The notes under the pieces were generated by a model. It was not told where the DNA came from and ran no database searches. It saw only the letters and a list, made by a program, of their open reading frames with translations. Both the position numbers and the translations under genes were made by a program. From contig NC_066315.1 of NCBI RefSeq assembly GCF_022539315.1, forward strand, positions 123,035,874 to 123,099,873: a DNA stretch of 64,000 nucleotides. The letters run 5' to 3'. This DNA comes from Serinus canaria. Its lineage: Eukaryota; Chordata; Aves; Passeriformes; Fringillidae. Below are positions 1 to 14,000 of this stretch, in pieces (the first letter of the stretch is position 1; each line of letters starts with the position of its first letter).

Positions 1-1852
1 TCATTACAAAATTTTTAAAGAATCACAAAACTCCTGGCTAACTAAGATATAACTCACTGTCGGTTCCTTCTGTGTACAGGACTTCACCAGGAAAGAAAAG
101 GTCACTGGTTGAATTTGAGGCCATCCAGAAACACAAAGGTCTTATTTGGAAGCACATTTCTCCTCCCTGACCCTCACACCCTGTTGGTCATTTTTGGACT
201 TTGTCTCGGAGGGCCCTGGTTTTGCAAGGTAAGCTGCAAAGCCCTGGAAGGAAAAGGAGCTACCAGAATATAGAAGTGCTCTGACGTGTGCTCCCTCAAA
301 TGCTGAGCTCTCAGTTCTGGAAGAGGAATTTGGTGAGTGAGCCTGGTAGAGAAGCTGGGGGAAAAAAGTAAAAGAGTTTTCCCCCCTAAGCCACATTGTG
401 TGATAATAAGGTGTTATCCATAAAGGAGGAGATGAAATCTGATAGCCACTCGTGGTGTCCCAAATCTGAAGTTAAAAAAGCCATCCAGAGTTAGGTTGAA
501 TAGCTCACTGCTGGGGGCAGGGGCGAGGCACAGGCTGACCCCTGGCTGAAGGCACTGGGTGGATCCCATCCCACACGGCCACTGCCCAGCACACGCCCTT
601 TCTGAGAGGAGCATCTCGCACAGAAAGCGCCGGGCTGGAAAAGGAAGAGCTGTGTGGAGTGGCTGTGGGAACTCATCTCCTGAGCTACACTCGATGCCCC
701 TGAAAGGCTGAATGAGCTTGAAGCAGCTGTTTGGTAAAGCTGTTCTCCCCTGAGGGCACACTCAGTGGGGTGGCTCTGGCAATTAGGGGCTGAGGACCTT
801 ATTATCAGCATCTCAGTAGGGAGTGGGTCTTCCTCTGAAGAAAGAAGACTTGGCTTTGATAGTAGGGTCTCGAGTATTCTTCCTCTGTCAGGCAGCAGTT
901 TGTAAAGAGCTGCTTTCTTAAATAGCTTTATCTCTATCACAGTATTATATGTGATATAGTCACATTCTAATATATCACATTCATTATATGTGATATATTA
1001 TAATATGATAGTATTATCATTGTTTTAAATACTTGTACAGAAAGGCAGATTATTTTCTAAAAGCCAGAATCTGACACCAAGTTTGTGAAAAGATGTGGTC
1101 AAAAGCTTGTGAGATACTATACATCTGGCACTGATTAAGAAATGTTATTTGGAGCTACCAAAGGTAATTGGTGATAAAAGTAATCTTTATTCCAGTTTTC
1201 TCAACGAGGTAACTGAAGCATGGAAAAATGTAGTGCCTTGTTCAGGGCTGTATGGAAAATCTTGGCCATGGCTAGGAGCAGCTCACTAACCTCCAGTCCC
1301 AAGCCTTTTAGCTGTGTGCCTTCACTACTTTTTCCTGACAAAAACTCAACCTCCACTGCAGATGAGAAAACTCTGTGAGAACAACTTCAGGAGGTTTCTT
1401 GTAAGCAGCAAATGAATTAATACTGCTTTTCCAGTGGATTTGCAACCTGAAAGCTCAAACTCTCATCCTTAGCAGACTCCCATGATACCAACACCTTCCT
1501 TCACAGCTGCCCCCAACACCTGCTTGTACCCCTGACCCAGCCACAGCCCCAGCATCTCTGCTACTGTGGGAGAGCTGCTGGTGATGACCATTCTCTTGGG
1601 GAAGGAGGTGACTTTGTGTCTCTCTTATTTACACAGTAGCTGACCTTCATGGAGAGCCTATAAGGTCAGCAGTGCCCTTTCAAGTCCCGCTCTGAAATGC
1701 AGTTGGACAGGTTCAGCAGTCACTGGGAGATCACAGTTTCCCCAGGGAACCAAGCTAAAGCTTGAGCTAAAGCACCTGCCACTGTCCAGAACTGTGGGAA
1801 GTACTGTGGATTTTCCTCTTCAGCAAGCTGGCAAGGGGGGTGTTTTGGAAAT
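1..1852. other. Intergenic DNA, no gene recognised
   Basis: No reading frame here resembles a known protein, and the short open frames have no supporting splice or start context. The stretch is unique-looking AT-rich DNA except for an AT-rich inverted repeat near 968-1000. Enhancers or non-coding transcripts cannot be judged from the sequence alone. Confidence 0.6.
968..1000. repeat. AT-rich perfect inverted repeat (hairpin)
   Basis: A 13-base arm (TAATATATCACAT, 968-980) is followed after 7 bases by its exact reverse complement (988-1000). A related ATATGTGATATA motif lies just upstream at about 947-958, so the block is a small cluster of TATATGTGATAT-like units. It may be a decayed palindromic repeat or simple AT-rich DNA. 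No mobile-element ends were recognised. Confidence 0.6.
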
Positions 1853-2003
1853 AATCATGGATACACAGAATGCCTTGGTTGGAAGATACTTTTAAGATCA
1901 TCTAGTTCCAGCCCCACTGCCATGGGCAAGGACACCTTTCACTAGACCAGGCTGCTCAGAGCCCCATCCAGCCTGGCCTTGAACACTTCCAGGGATGTGA
2001 AAT
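1853..2003 (-). mobile_element. CR1: CR1 LINE 3' fragment, antisense
   Basis: Read on the minus strand, this matches the familiar avian CR1 3' end: a segment with 'ccctggaagtgttcaaggccaggctgg'-like spacing, then the 'ctggtctagtgaaaggtgtcc' block, then 'ggggctggaactag', ending close to a degenerate terminal octamer. CR1 is the dominant non-LTR retrotransposon of birds and is usually 5'-truncated, as here. No reverse-transcriptase frame survives. Both boundaries are approximate. Confidence 0.8.
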
Positions 2004-5000
2004 AGTCGAGTTGCTTAGTACTTACCCTGCTTGTCTTCCAGGAAATCTCAGCAAGGATTACCATGCTGCTTTGTGGATGTTCCTCAGCAGCTTGCCATCT
2101 CCCCTGTGAGCATGTCCCTGCTGGAGGCCACACAGCCATGACTACCCTCAGCCACAGGCTAGTAGCCATGGGACCAAGTGCCATATTACCCTGGTACCTT
2201 ACCTTGGGCAAGCTTCTCGCCACCCTATGGTTTCCCTCTCAGACTGAAGAACACTGGCAACAAGGATTTAATAAAAGTAATTAAAAAGCTATTAATTACA
2301 TGGTTGTTTTCACTGCTATTCATAGATTGTCTTGTTTACTGGTTGTCTTTTTCCCTCATGCATCATCCTGTGTGGTTAATTACACACCAGCCTGCCTGAT
2401 GCAGGGAGCCCAGCACAGCATGCCCTGGCTGGTGTGAAAGAACCAGAGCATTTAAACCAAGCCATCCAGCTTGGTTTAAGCCTCAGAGTCCATCTTATGG
2501 CATCAGCACCACTGCCCCTTTCTGACTTCATCACACTGAAAACAGTGCCCTGTCTAGTGCTTCCAACAGTAGAGACTATGACAACACTTCAGACACGTTT
2601 TCTGAAAAACAAAAAACTTCTTTCCATAGCAAAAATCCACATTTGCTTCTTTTGTGCACTTCAGTAGTGACAGTAATTGCAATAGCTGGGGGTGGGGATG
2701 GGGGAAGCCAACTGCCAAAAGCTTGTAAAACTTTAAAATGGAAAACTGTGACCTGGCATCTGTGAAGCTGGGAACAATGGAGCAAAATCCATACACAGAT
2801 GTCAACTACAGAACAACCATGAGATATTTGCTAGTATTATCTATACTTACAATCACTCTGATGTCTCTTTTCTCTGTGAAAATATGTAATGACCATGGAA
2901 AAGAAAACCATGACCACAGGATGCATCTCCTGAGGTGTATTTGTGAGACAAAGGGGAATGTGAACATCCAACTGCAAAGGTTTCACCTGGGCATCCTCTG
3001 AAATCTCAAATATTACTCTTTTCACCTGTACAGCCTGCCAGGTTTTATCTCTTTATCTTCTTTTTTATCTCTTCATCTCACTTTTTCCACTTTTCATTGT
3101 GTCCTGATTTATTCCTCCACTGTGCTCTCTTCCATCCTCATGGCCCCAGTGCACTGCAGGCTGCCATCCCAGCAAATGGTGCTGCTCCTCACCTGCCACT
3201 CTACCTGCAACTATTGCCCAGCAGGAAGCTGGACACCCAGATGGCAGCGAGACCTCCATCATGCAAAGAGGTTTAAAAATGAGATTCAGAGAACAGAAGC
3301 TCAGAGGAAGCCTCTGCTTTGGGCTGAGTGGGATCCTTGATGTAGGAGAGTGCTGTACAATGCAGCAGAACGAGGCAATGCAACTGCATTGGCTCCTCCT
3401 TTGAGAAACACTTTGAGAAACATGACAGGGCTGCCTATGACAGAAAGGTCAGGTGAGACACTAAGGTAATCCCTTCCAGATGGAAGTTTCTTTGCTACTT
3501 CTTATCATCAGCACACACAGGTTTGTGCTGCAGCCAAGGGTCTCCACAGATTTGCAGTCTGGGACTTCATCATGACAAAAATGAAACCTTAGGTGTCATT
3601 ACTCTTCTAGAGCTTTAAACTAACCCCTTGAATTTTACCCATCAGTGGAGCAGAAATCCAAGCCCTAGAATTATACATCCTAAACTGTGTAAATTTAGCC
3701 ATCCTAAACTGTGCTATCATATCTGGGAAGGGAGAACTCATCTGGACCTGACCTCTTTTCAAGGTGCACTTGAACAAAACTCAAAATTGAAGGCACTGTA
3801 CCATCTAGACCCACAGAGAACTAAATAGTGGTTGAATACAGCAAAGTCTGCCCTGCTGGAGATGGCTCCAGTCTCTTACCCAATCACAGCAGCTGCAAGT
3901 GATCCTGATGGATTCAGCAGGATCCATTATCTGTCAGCTATTTCAAGGGCAATCTCAGTGGATGTCATTGAAAGACACTTCACACAGAATCAGCTTCATT
4001 GCATGACTCCCTTTCCAGTTGCTGTGGGTCACTTGTAGTTCACAGTCATCCCTGCCATCCATATGTCTGTCTCAGCCCTGTGCAGGCCAATAAATGGAAA
4101 GACAATGCTGGATTGATTATCTTCTGCACGATGGTATCCCAACACCCTGCCAGCCTCACTGCCTCACTCTAGATCACAAACAGGCTCAGCAACCACTTCC
4201 AGGTGTCAGGCAGACAAACAGCTGCATCTGCCTGGTCAGAGGATGAAAGCCATGGAGCCTCATTCCTTACCATTGGCAAATGGCTCTCAGTGACTCACTC
4301 TAAGAGCTTTTTCCAGCACAGCATTCATTACTGAGGAGCTTCTACCCCACCTGAGAATGCCCAGAAGGATTCATGGAATTTGCCAGTCACCTCTGGCACG
4401 CCTTAGAATGGGTTGTTAATGGCCTGCAGTGCTGTCCAGCCCACTGCCCTGGAGTTTTCCTCTCAGAAACAGATGAATCTAGGATGTCTTTCCACTTGGA
4501 AAAATAGCCTCTACTAGAAGTAGAAGAAAACTCTTAGGATACTCTTTCTAGTTGCTGGTTCAACATACTATTGTTTGGGTTTTTCATAAAGCTTTTACCA
4601 GATGTGGCTTCTTTCTCAGACAGTCCTTTCTCATATTTCCTTTTTAGAATATTAGGCGTAATTTAGCCACAGTTTGTGGTAAAATATTTGTTTCCATTTC
4701 CTTTTATTTCATAAATATATTCATTTGTAATCCAGTTTGGAGGTTTTTGTTCTCTTTTTTATGAAAGAAAGTGAAAAGAACCAGGCTAACATTGAAATGC
4801 ATCTCTTTATGACTGTTTCTTTTATTCCTATTTACTTACCTTCCTATATATTAAAAAAACTTGAAACAAAGTAGTTTTTTGCATATAATTTGCCTTTTGT
4901 TTTTCCTTTCTTTTAGTTTTGTTTTTTTTTTTTCCTTAAGTTTTATACTTCTTCACCACCCACAAGAGACACATGAATTAGACATCACCAAAAAGCTTCT

Positions 5001-8000
5001 TTTTGCTTAGGCAGTTGAACTCTTTCAGACTGAATTTAGCAGAGTTTTGTGAACAGCAGCGGTTCTACTGACACAAAATTTAAGGGCAAGGTCTTTTTGA
5101 GGGTTAACAAGCATGGAAACTGCACACCTCTCCTTCCTCTTGCACCCTCTGTAGCCATGTACAGAAATCCATGACTTTTGTTCCTTCACTGGTCAAAGAT
5201 TCACTGGATAACAATTTACTGTTCAGTAATCTTTAAGCCATTTGCTGCCACTTACTGGATAACTAGACATCCTGCTTCAAAAAAGGGGAAAAAGAAAAGG
5301 ATCAGAAGTGGGCTTACAATGAAATTCAAAGTAGGCATCACCTTAAGCCAGTGTAAGAAAAATGTCAAGGGCAAAATGAACATTAAAGTTGTTCCACTCA
5401 GTGGAGACGGGTTCTTGGTTAATGAGTTACAGCTATAAAATGCCTGTAAACTGCACCACCCCACTCCAGTTCCTCCTCCTCTGCCCTGTGTGAATCCCTT
5501 GGGAGTGGGAGAAGGCAACTGGAATACCAAAGCAAAAGGAGATTTAATGCAATTGCAGAAGAGTTGGAGATAAAGTAACACCTACCCGGAAGAGAGGATA
5601 CCTTTTCCTACCTTTTTCATTTTATTTCCGTGTGCTTTTATTTCCTGAGGATACCAGAACTGATAACATTGCTATTTCCTCAGTGAAATGAGGTGCTAAT
5701 TTTGTTTAGATTAATTTGGAGGGTTTTAATACTCGTTTTCATTAAAAAAGAGAGGCTAAAAGAACATTAGAAGCTGCAAAGTGAAATATTTACAAACAAT
5801 AGATAGGACTAAAAGGATAGAGATAAGAAATTGCATTTACACTATGGCTATTCTTTAGCCTCACAAGAACATACAATTTTGCTGGAATGGCTGCCCAGCT
5901 AGGAATGGGAAGGTGAGGATATGAACAGTTGGTCTATGCTCAGTTTAAGTCTCTCCTCCCTTGCCTACTACACACCACTGAGACCCTTATCTGAAGGAAG
6001 AGTTATTGATCTGTTCCCAGGCTGTCCTGAAGAAGCGTTATCCTATTATCCAAGTACAACACAACCCCAAATTAATTCATTTTTCACATTGCCTCAAAGA
6101 GAATTGCTGCGAATTTCTCATTTCACAGCTGACAGCTGAGATGCAGTCAGAGATGTCCACAATATTTCCATGAAGGAAGCAGCCAGCTCTCAAGCAGGCG
6201 GCCTGGCAGAGTGAAACACTATCAGTAGCCACTTTGGAAAAGCCTGATTTTAGCAGCTTGTCCAAAATTTCTGTGACAGAGCCAAGGACAGAGCACAGTT
6301 CTGAATTGCAACACCTGTTTTTTTGGCAATGCCTCTTTTAACTCCCTGGATAACATGGCCAGGGTCCAAGCACTTCCATCAGTCACTAAACCTGATCCAG
6401 CCCCAAAACAAGCCTGTGATGTCCATCAGTTGTGATGGGAACTCATGACAATACCAAGTGATCAAATATTTAACACTTCCAGACTGGATATCACTATCCA
6501 GATTTTGAGGTTGGAACAGAAAACCTTTAGCTGCCTGGAAACCTTCCTGACAGGTCAGGAGGTGCCAGATCCTCCTTTCTGGAGAAACAAACCAGTTGAA
6601 CTGGGTAAACAGGGAAGATCTTAGGCCAGTTCAATTTCCCCAAGCCATTCCCATTTATGACCACCTTTTAGTGAGCTACAAAGGACAAAGACTGCAATAT
6701 GAAAAAAAGATGACTTTGCTGATCAGTGTTTCCTCTTGCACAGAGGGACTTAAGGTACAGAAAAAAGGCAAAACTCAGAAATGCAATTTAGGCAGAAGAA
6801 GACTGTTTTGAGAACCAGTAACTTCTGTTTCTATTTTTTGTTGTGACCTCCATTCCATGCTTCCCTTTCATGGTGTGACCACTAACCAACCCATTCTTCT
6901 ATACTGCTTTCTGACTTTCTCACTAATTCTCCCAACATTCCTTATGGTTACGTTTTGTTGGTTTTAGCAGCAGAAAATGCTGAGAAATGGGTAAATGAGA
7001 AATCTTGCTTGTCACCAAGGTCACCCTGTAACACCAAAGCTGTCTCTAGTTCTAGAAACACCCAATTTACCTAAGCACAGTGTGAAGAAAATGCAGAAAG
7101 CAAAGCCTTCTGAAGCTGAAGGAAGTGTAAGCTAAGACAAGCTAGACTTCTCTCAGCCTGCTTTACATCCCTCCCCTCCATGAAGAGGAAAAGCATTCCG
7201 AAGTGGGGCATAACCAGGGAAGAAGCCTCCAGGGCAATCACACTGAACTTATACATTAATTGTTTCATTTATTCATTGGATGGCCTTTTCCTAAAGAAAA
7301 ACAAACCCAACCACGTGGAGTTCTGCTGGTGCTGGGCACACAGTGGCAATGGACCAGCTAAGGAGCCTTGCCCCAGCTCTCTTCCACGGCCTTCACAGCT
7401 CCAGGAAAAAGCTTCTCCAAGGAGCAGGGAGGTGTTTGCTGCCCAGCCTGCAGTGCCTGCACAGGCAGGAAGGCAGGGAGGAATGCTGCACTGTGGCTTG
7501 GAAACAGGAGATGGGGAGATAGCAGCAGCTGCCCGTGGGTGTGTGGGGTGAGGGAGCTCCCTTTTCCTCAGTCTCTGGCATCTAAGTGAGGACAGCTTGG
7601 GCTTTGAATACACCTTACTCAGAGTGGCTGTTTGGAGAGAAAAAATTCCACATTCACTGAGGATAGAAGTGGGTTTTGAGCTTTTCCTGAAGACACAGCT
7701 GTTTTTAACATAGCTGCTGTCCTGTTTCTGGTAACAAAATGGACTAGGTCTTATAGCATGACAGGTTTTGTTGTCTGTTGGCTGCAAAGAAAGTGGCACT
7801 TTGTACTCACTGCATGGGATGCTGCATTTCATGCCTTATTTTACACTGACCTCACTCACAGTATGATCAGAGCACTATGAAAAACATTTTAAAAATCCAA
7901 ACACTCAACCCTCCTAAATCTTCTATTTACATATTTTGTTACTTTTATAAGTAAATCTTGAGTTAAAATACTGCAACTCTACTGAGATTTAGCTTTTCCT

Positions 8001-11000
8001 TCTGCCAAGGATGTAGCAGAAAAATTACTCCCAGTGAGGAGAGGCCACGGCGTCCAAGGGGAACAATATGTCCATTGCAACTCCCCCTCTGACATTTCCT
8101 TAGGAATTGAGTTCTGCCAGCAGATGCCAAAGGTAAACCCTCCCATATGGCTGACACCACATCCACCTGGTTAACATATTAGGATCAAAACAGAACAGTC
8201 AGCACATACTAATGCACAGACATCCAAAGACAGAAAAAGCCTAACTGGTCTGGAGGATCTCTGTGCATCAGCTCTGTTTACATTTCAGATTAATATGCAA
8301 CAGCAGCAGCACAGAGGCTCAGGGAGGATGCATTACCTACAGAAATCCCATGCAGTACTGGTGTTTAGAAGCCCGAGGGAGCTGGTTCCTGCAGTGCTAT
8401 CACACATGCCACAAGTAACTATTTCAAAGCCACATGAGGTCTGACACCACAGCCTGTCCTCCTGCAGCTCAGGCAGTGGTGTGAGTGCCTGGCTTTATTA
8501 AAACTGCAGACATCAAACTGGCTGCCATGTCTGTCCAACTGTGTTTAAAAGCCCCCTGACAGAAGAAGGTCAGCACAAACCAGGCTGGATACAGCTCTGG
8601 CTGTGGATGTGCTATGAGCACCGGATGCAAGTTGCTGCAAAGCCAGAGGCAGATGCATAAGGCTGACTTAAAAGCCAGATGAAAAGATGGATTGAGCCTT
8701 TTAGCTGCTCCATCTCAGTGTGCAGCCAGCAAGACTTGAACTCAAAGCTGTGGTCTAAAAGAGGGGCACGGCTGGGCAGTGCCCAGCAGCACATCTGTGC
8801 AGCCAGAGCTGGCAGAGAGCACTGCTGAGGATATTGGGAGCCAGGACACAATGGTTTAAAATCATCTCCACAGTCTGATTCATACTGATGGACAAAGCTT
8901 TTTCCTCTGCATCTGTGGTCTTTAATCACATTTACATTGGGTGTCAGCAAAGTAAGCTTTCCAGTGCCACATGGACCACCTTTGGTGTTTGATGGAACAG
9001 CTGGCCAAGCTCTATCTCCACAGGTGAAAAACATCCCCCAAGGTAATTGTAAAGGGGTACAACTAGGTACTGAAAACAGAACTGAGGTGCAATTACATCA
9101 AGAATCCACATCTTTATACACAGGGTGATAGGGAGTGACATCTGAAGTTTAGTCTTTGTTTTGTTCAAGCCCAAAACTGCTGAATTTGATATAAAAATCC
9201 ATTTTCACAGAACCCAGGATTTCCAATTCTTGGGGTTCAAAGGATGTTTCAGCGAGGAATTTGGCCCAAACCCCCCATCCATCAGAGGGATTTATAACAA
9301 ATCATCAAAGATGTGGAGGAATGGTTTTAGGTTTTGGCCAAATATCTACTGGCAAACCGACCAAACAAGTGGAAAATGGCTTTTCAGGGCTTGAATGAAT
9401 TAAACAGACACCTGCCATCCCTGAGACCTCCAGGACTCTGAACATGGCCCTGGGTTTCTCTGTACCTGGGACATTAGGTGAAGGAGAAATTTTACAGAAA
9501 CAGGACAGCAATGTGTTTTGCTAACCTGCATGACTGAGAACAGGCAGTTTGTCCTGTGTTTTCTACTTGAGATCACAGCTTTCCTCCAGCAGCTGCTTTC
9601 CTTTAGTTCTAGCTGTACTGGTTTGACTGTAACGAGCAAAATAGAAACAGAAGTTATTGGTTCTCAAAACAGTCTCCTTCTGCCTAATTTTCACTTCTGG
9701 GTTTTGTCTTTCAAAAACTTTTTCCACCACAACTTGTGCGTACTCTCTTTTTCACAAATGCTTGTGCATATGTATGTGTGTATGTGTCCAAACACACAAA
9801 CAGTCACACCCAGTTTGCCTATAGCATTCACTAGACTGCAAATGCCATTTCTTTAATACTTGTGTATACAATGTTCTGTCACAGCTCATTATCAATGGCA
9901 TATTAATCCTAATTTTCTCAGATTAGATTTTTAAATCCCTCTTCTTTGTCATTTCTCATTCATTTTAAAATACCAATAACCAAAATGCAGTGGGAACATT
10001 GCATGTGTCTTCCTCTATTCCTTTCAGCTCCTTTAGAGGAGTGAAATTTCTTTGAAATGCTTGAAATGTTTCAGATCTTGATTGCTATTTGTTGCTCTCT
10101 CCTTTTTTTTTACTTTGCCCTAGACTAATTCCAATTTGATTATCTTCCATAAAAAAGTAGACTCATCAGGATTAAAGTTTTTTTAAAAATATGTCATTAT
10201 TCATATTTCATCTATTAATTAATTATTATGAAATTATTAATTTATTATTTCTACAAGTCAGCAAGTAATGGAAAAGTTTTGATAGCATTACAAATCTTAG
10301 AATTAATATATTGATTGACCAACAGGTCACACACCATTTCATTATTCTTCTACCCGAGATTTTACATTGAGAATCAGATTTCTACAGTAGATTTGTGCTT
10401 TTACACTTTCTGCAAACACTCTTGTCGGGATAGATCTACTTCTTCAGTTATTTACAGGCCTCAGATTTCAAAGGAAAACATGCAAGACAAATATGCAGCT
10501 ATTAATTGAGGAATTGCCTTCTCTGCAAACATTGGCCAGTCATTTTTCTTTTACAAGAATTTGTATTTAAAATGGAAGCAAAATAGCAAACTAAATATTT
10601 ATCAGAACTCATATATATATAAAATGCTCTGTAATTTCTTTTAATTCTTAGGGCAAGAATATGATCATGTTGATTTTTTTGTAGGTTTGTGTCTCTAAAT
10701 CTTTTTTTCCCAACATGTTTTAACAGACAACATTCAGCTGATCACCACTGACTTGCACTCCCTCGTATCCTTGATCTTGATGTTTCCTACTGATAAATCA
10801 TTTCCACTGTGGGACTCTGAAAGCACCCCTGGGTGCTCCAGCAAATTCAGGGTCTCTGAGGCCACATCAGTGTACAAAGATGGGGTGTCCTCACCCCTTG
10901 GCCAGTCCCAGCTGCCTTGCTCCCTGCCAGGCAGCCCTCCAGACCCTGGCTAAGTGTATGTTTGCACAAGGACTCCTTGAATTCCTCCTTCCACGGGTGA

Positions 11001-14000
11001 CTCAGGTCACAGGAATTCAGCCTTACAGAAATTCATGCTCAGTTGCCTTTATAATTTGTCCCTTCATTAACTGATGCATGCAAGAAACCTGTTCCCCTGC
11101 CTGTTCAAATAGTGGCTATGCAACATTAATCCGTGGACTTTTACTGTATCAACAGTCACCAGCACAAATTATTTCAGCTACCTGACTTGGATTATTTTGG
11201 ACAGAAGTGAAGTCCCTCTGCATAAAGAAACATTGTTTCAGGCCAGTCTCTCCTATGAGCACAAATACAGATTTAAGGCAAATTTAAGACAGTTCCCAAA
11301 ATATCATGGGACCCTGAAGTTCCTGCATCCCAAGACAATGAGCAGATATCTCAAAGAACAAACAGCTCTATTTTCTAGAGCTGAACTTGTGGGAGTATTT
11401 ACTAAAACAATAGTCCAACCCAAAACAGTGAGTATCAATACAGCCAGATAACAAACCTGGGTCTCTTCCTTCAGGACTAGATTCCTCCTCTCCTCTCAAC
11501 CTCTGCTTTTGTACAGTGTCAATGAATACTGTTAACCACACATCATAGTTAATTCTTGAAAGGACTGCCCTTCACTTATGAAAAACATACCATGTTATGG
11601 GTTTATGTTGTGTTTTATTCTCTGGCAAGGCCTGTCTGTCCCCCCCATACACTGCTCCCTGCTGCCCTGGCAGGTGTGCCAACAGCGACTGTGTGCCTGG
11701 CAAACAGGATCAGTGAGCCCATCTTCTAACTGGCTTAAAAAATCTCCAAAAAAAATTCAAAACAAAACACACCCAGCACTGTACTGATCACAAAGAAAAT
11801 ATAACATGAAACTATGGCCTCTCTCAACCCCTTCCTCAAAGCAGTTTCAGTTCTTTGATGAATAAAATACACTAAGTTTTCTCACTGCAGCTGTTTTAAT
11901 TCTAGTTCAGGATGGAAAATGTCAGCACATTGGGTTCTTATAAAAGAATAGAAAATCCATTTCCTTTTTGGGGTCAATGAAACAATCGGTGTTCTCTCAA
12001 AGAAGCAAAACAATATTTTTAAAGGCAAAAGAATGAAAATAGTGACTCGTAGTGGTATTCTTCAACCCCATACTTTTTTTTTTTCTCAAGATTTTCCTTT
12101 TTCCTTTCTTTTGTTTATCTTGTGGAGGGAAAGGAAAATCTGAAACCAAGCTCCCTATCAAACCTGCCTTATCTCATCTTGAGGGTTTCCTTGTCTTGGG
12201 CAGAGCTGAAGCTGGGAGGAAGCCACGTGCCTCCAGCTGCTCCCTCGCTGCCTCCTGAGCAGCCAGGGACAGGAATGCTGGCATCTCACAAGGAACCAAG
12301 CACAGAAAGACCTGAAAATCTTCTCACCTGCCATCAGTGGAACAGCACTCTCCTGTTTTGGATGAAAAAGCTCCTTCAGCTCTCTTGTTCTCCTGAAATA
12401 ACCACAGGTTAATGCCACACCTCTGTCCTACAGAGTGTCCTGGTTACAGCCCCTCTCTCCCAGCCTCCAGTACATTCTACTGCCTCCACAGAACTGTATC
12501 TCCCTTTACTCATGCATCAGAGACCACCAGGCACCAGGATATCCACTTGCCCACTCCACCTACCCTTGAAAATAACTGCAAACCCTGGTCATTCTTCACT
12601 GAGCCCTTAGACAGAGAACAGAAAGCACAGAAATGCCAGATGCTGCAGGTACCCACACCCCCCATCCATCCACTGGTCACTCAGGGTGTCCAGCATCCCT
12701 GATTGGAACCCATTCCCACTCTGCTCCCCCAAACTCCATCACTTTGGGCAGCCAGTTGCCTGCCATGGCTCTGAAAAGGCACACTGCAAGCAGAGGCACA
12801 GATTCATATGAGTAGTTTGCAAATCTGCACCTTAGTTAACTCCAAAATGTTGGTAAGACATCACATGTGGACCTGTGAAGGATTTAGCAGCCAGAGAAGC
12901 AGTGCCTACACTGACAGCTGGAGCAACAGGACCAAGAAACTGCTCTGGCCATCTTCACTCTAAACCTGATACCTCCTCAGGTGTGGACAAAGTTTTGGGT
13001 GGGAGTGAAGCCCAGCATAGGCAAGGAGCAATTAGGATACACCAAAGTCTGAAGAAGGGAGTGCACTGGGCTTTGTTTTGCTTTAATTCAGGCATGCTGA
13101 ACTTGGTTTCCCATGGTTGTGATCCTTCAAAGATGCCTTCGCTCCTCCTGGCTCTGTGTAAGGAAAAAAAGAGACCCAAAGGTCAAGCTTTTCAATGTGT
13201 ATCCCAGAACAAGGATTTCTGCATGAAAATGATGGAGTTTGGAAGTACATCAACATGAAATGAGGACCTTTTACCTTCCAGCAAAAAAAAAACATCTTCC
13301 AGAGAAATATTTAACTGCCTTTGCCTTCAGACAGCCATTCCAATGAGAATGTGCTTATTTTGGCAAGACTCCCCTGAACTGAGCTGCTTTGTGTGTGGTT
13401 GGGAGTGTTGGGTGAAGGCTCAGTAATTTGCTAGTGGATGCTTGAGGTAACAGTTCTTGGGAAGAGGCTGACTAGACAGCCAAAATGTAGGTCACCTGTG
13501 GGTGGAGTTCACAACCTCCCAGCTCTGCTGCAGTCAGCATGCAGAAGGGACATCTCCCACAGATTTTGAAACTATTGATGAAGCCTGAGAGCTGGGCCAC
13601 TAGCTATAAGTCCTTAGGATGATAATTTCATTGGTTACTCATTTATGTAAGGTGCTGGTTAATGTCCAGTCTGTTCCAGGATTATCTGCCAGCTAGGAGA
13701 ACTTCCATCTGTGAGGACATAGGTGTTACTCTACAGTGTCTAAAGGTAAATGCAAGTACTGATAACACAGTTGAAGATCATCAGTCTCATTTGCAAGGTG
13801 TCTCCTCCCTGCCACACTCCTGGCAGTTCAGAGCAATCTTTTGGCTCCTCAGCTCCAATGACCATTCAACTGGCAGGGCTTTGCAGCAATGATGGGGTCT
13901 CAGTTGTCTGGCCAAGCATTCAGTGAGAGCAGTCAGGGGAGAGCACTAGTTTCTCAAATGACCTTTTAAAATCAGCTCTATATACCATTGTGGCAGTTTT

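Noticed and set aside
7269..7832. 187-codon minus-strand frame, the longest in the upstream region outside the GGAA repeat
   Set aside because: No domain, signal or repeat is visible and the codon pattern looks like chance. No splice or promoter context was found.
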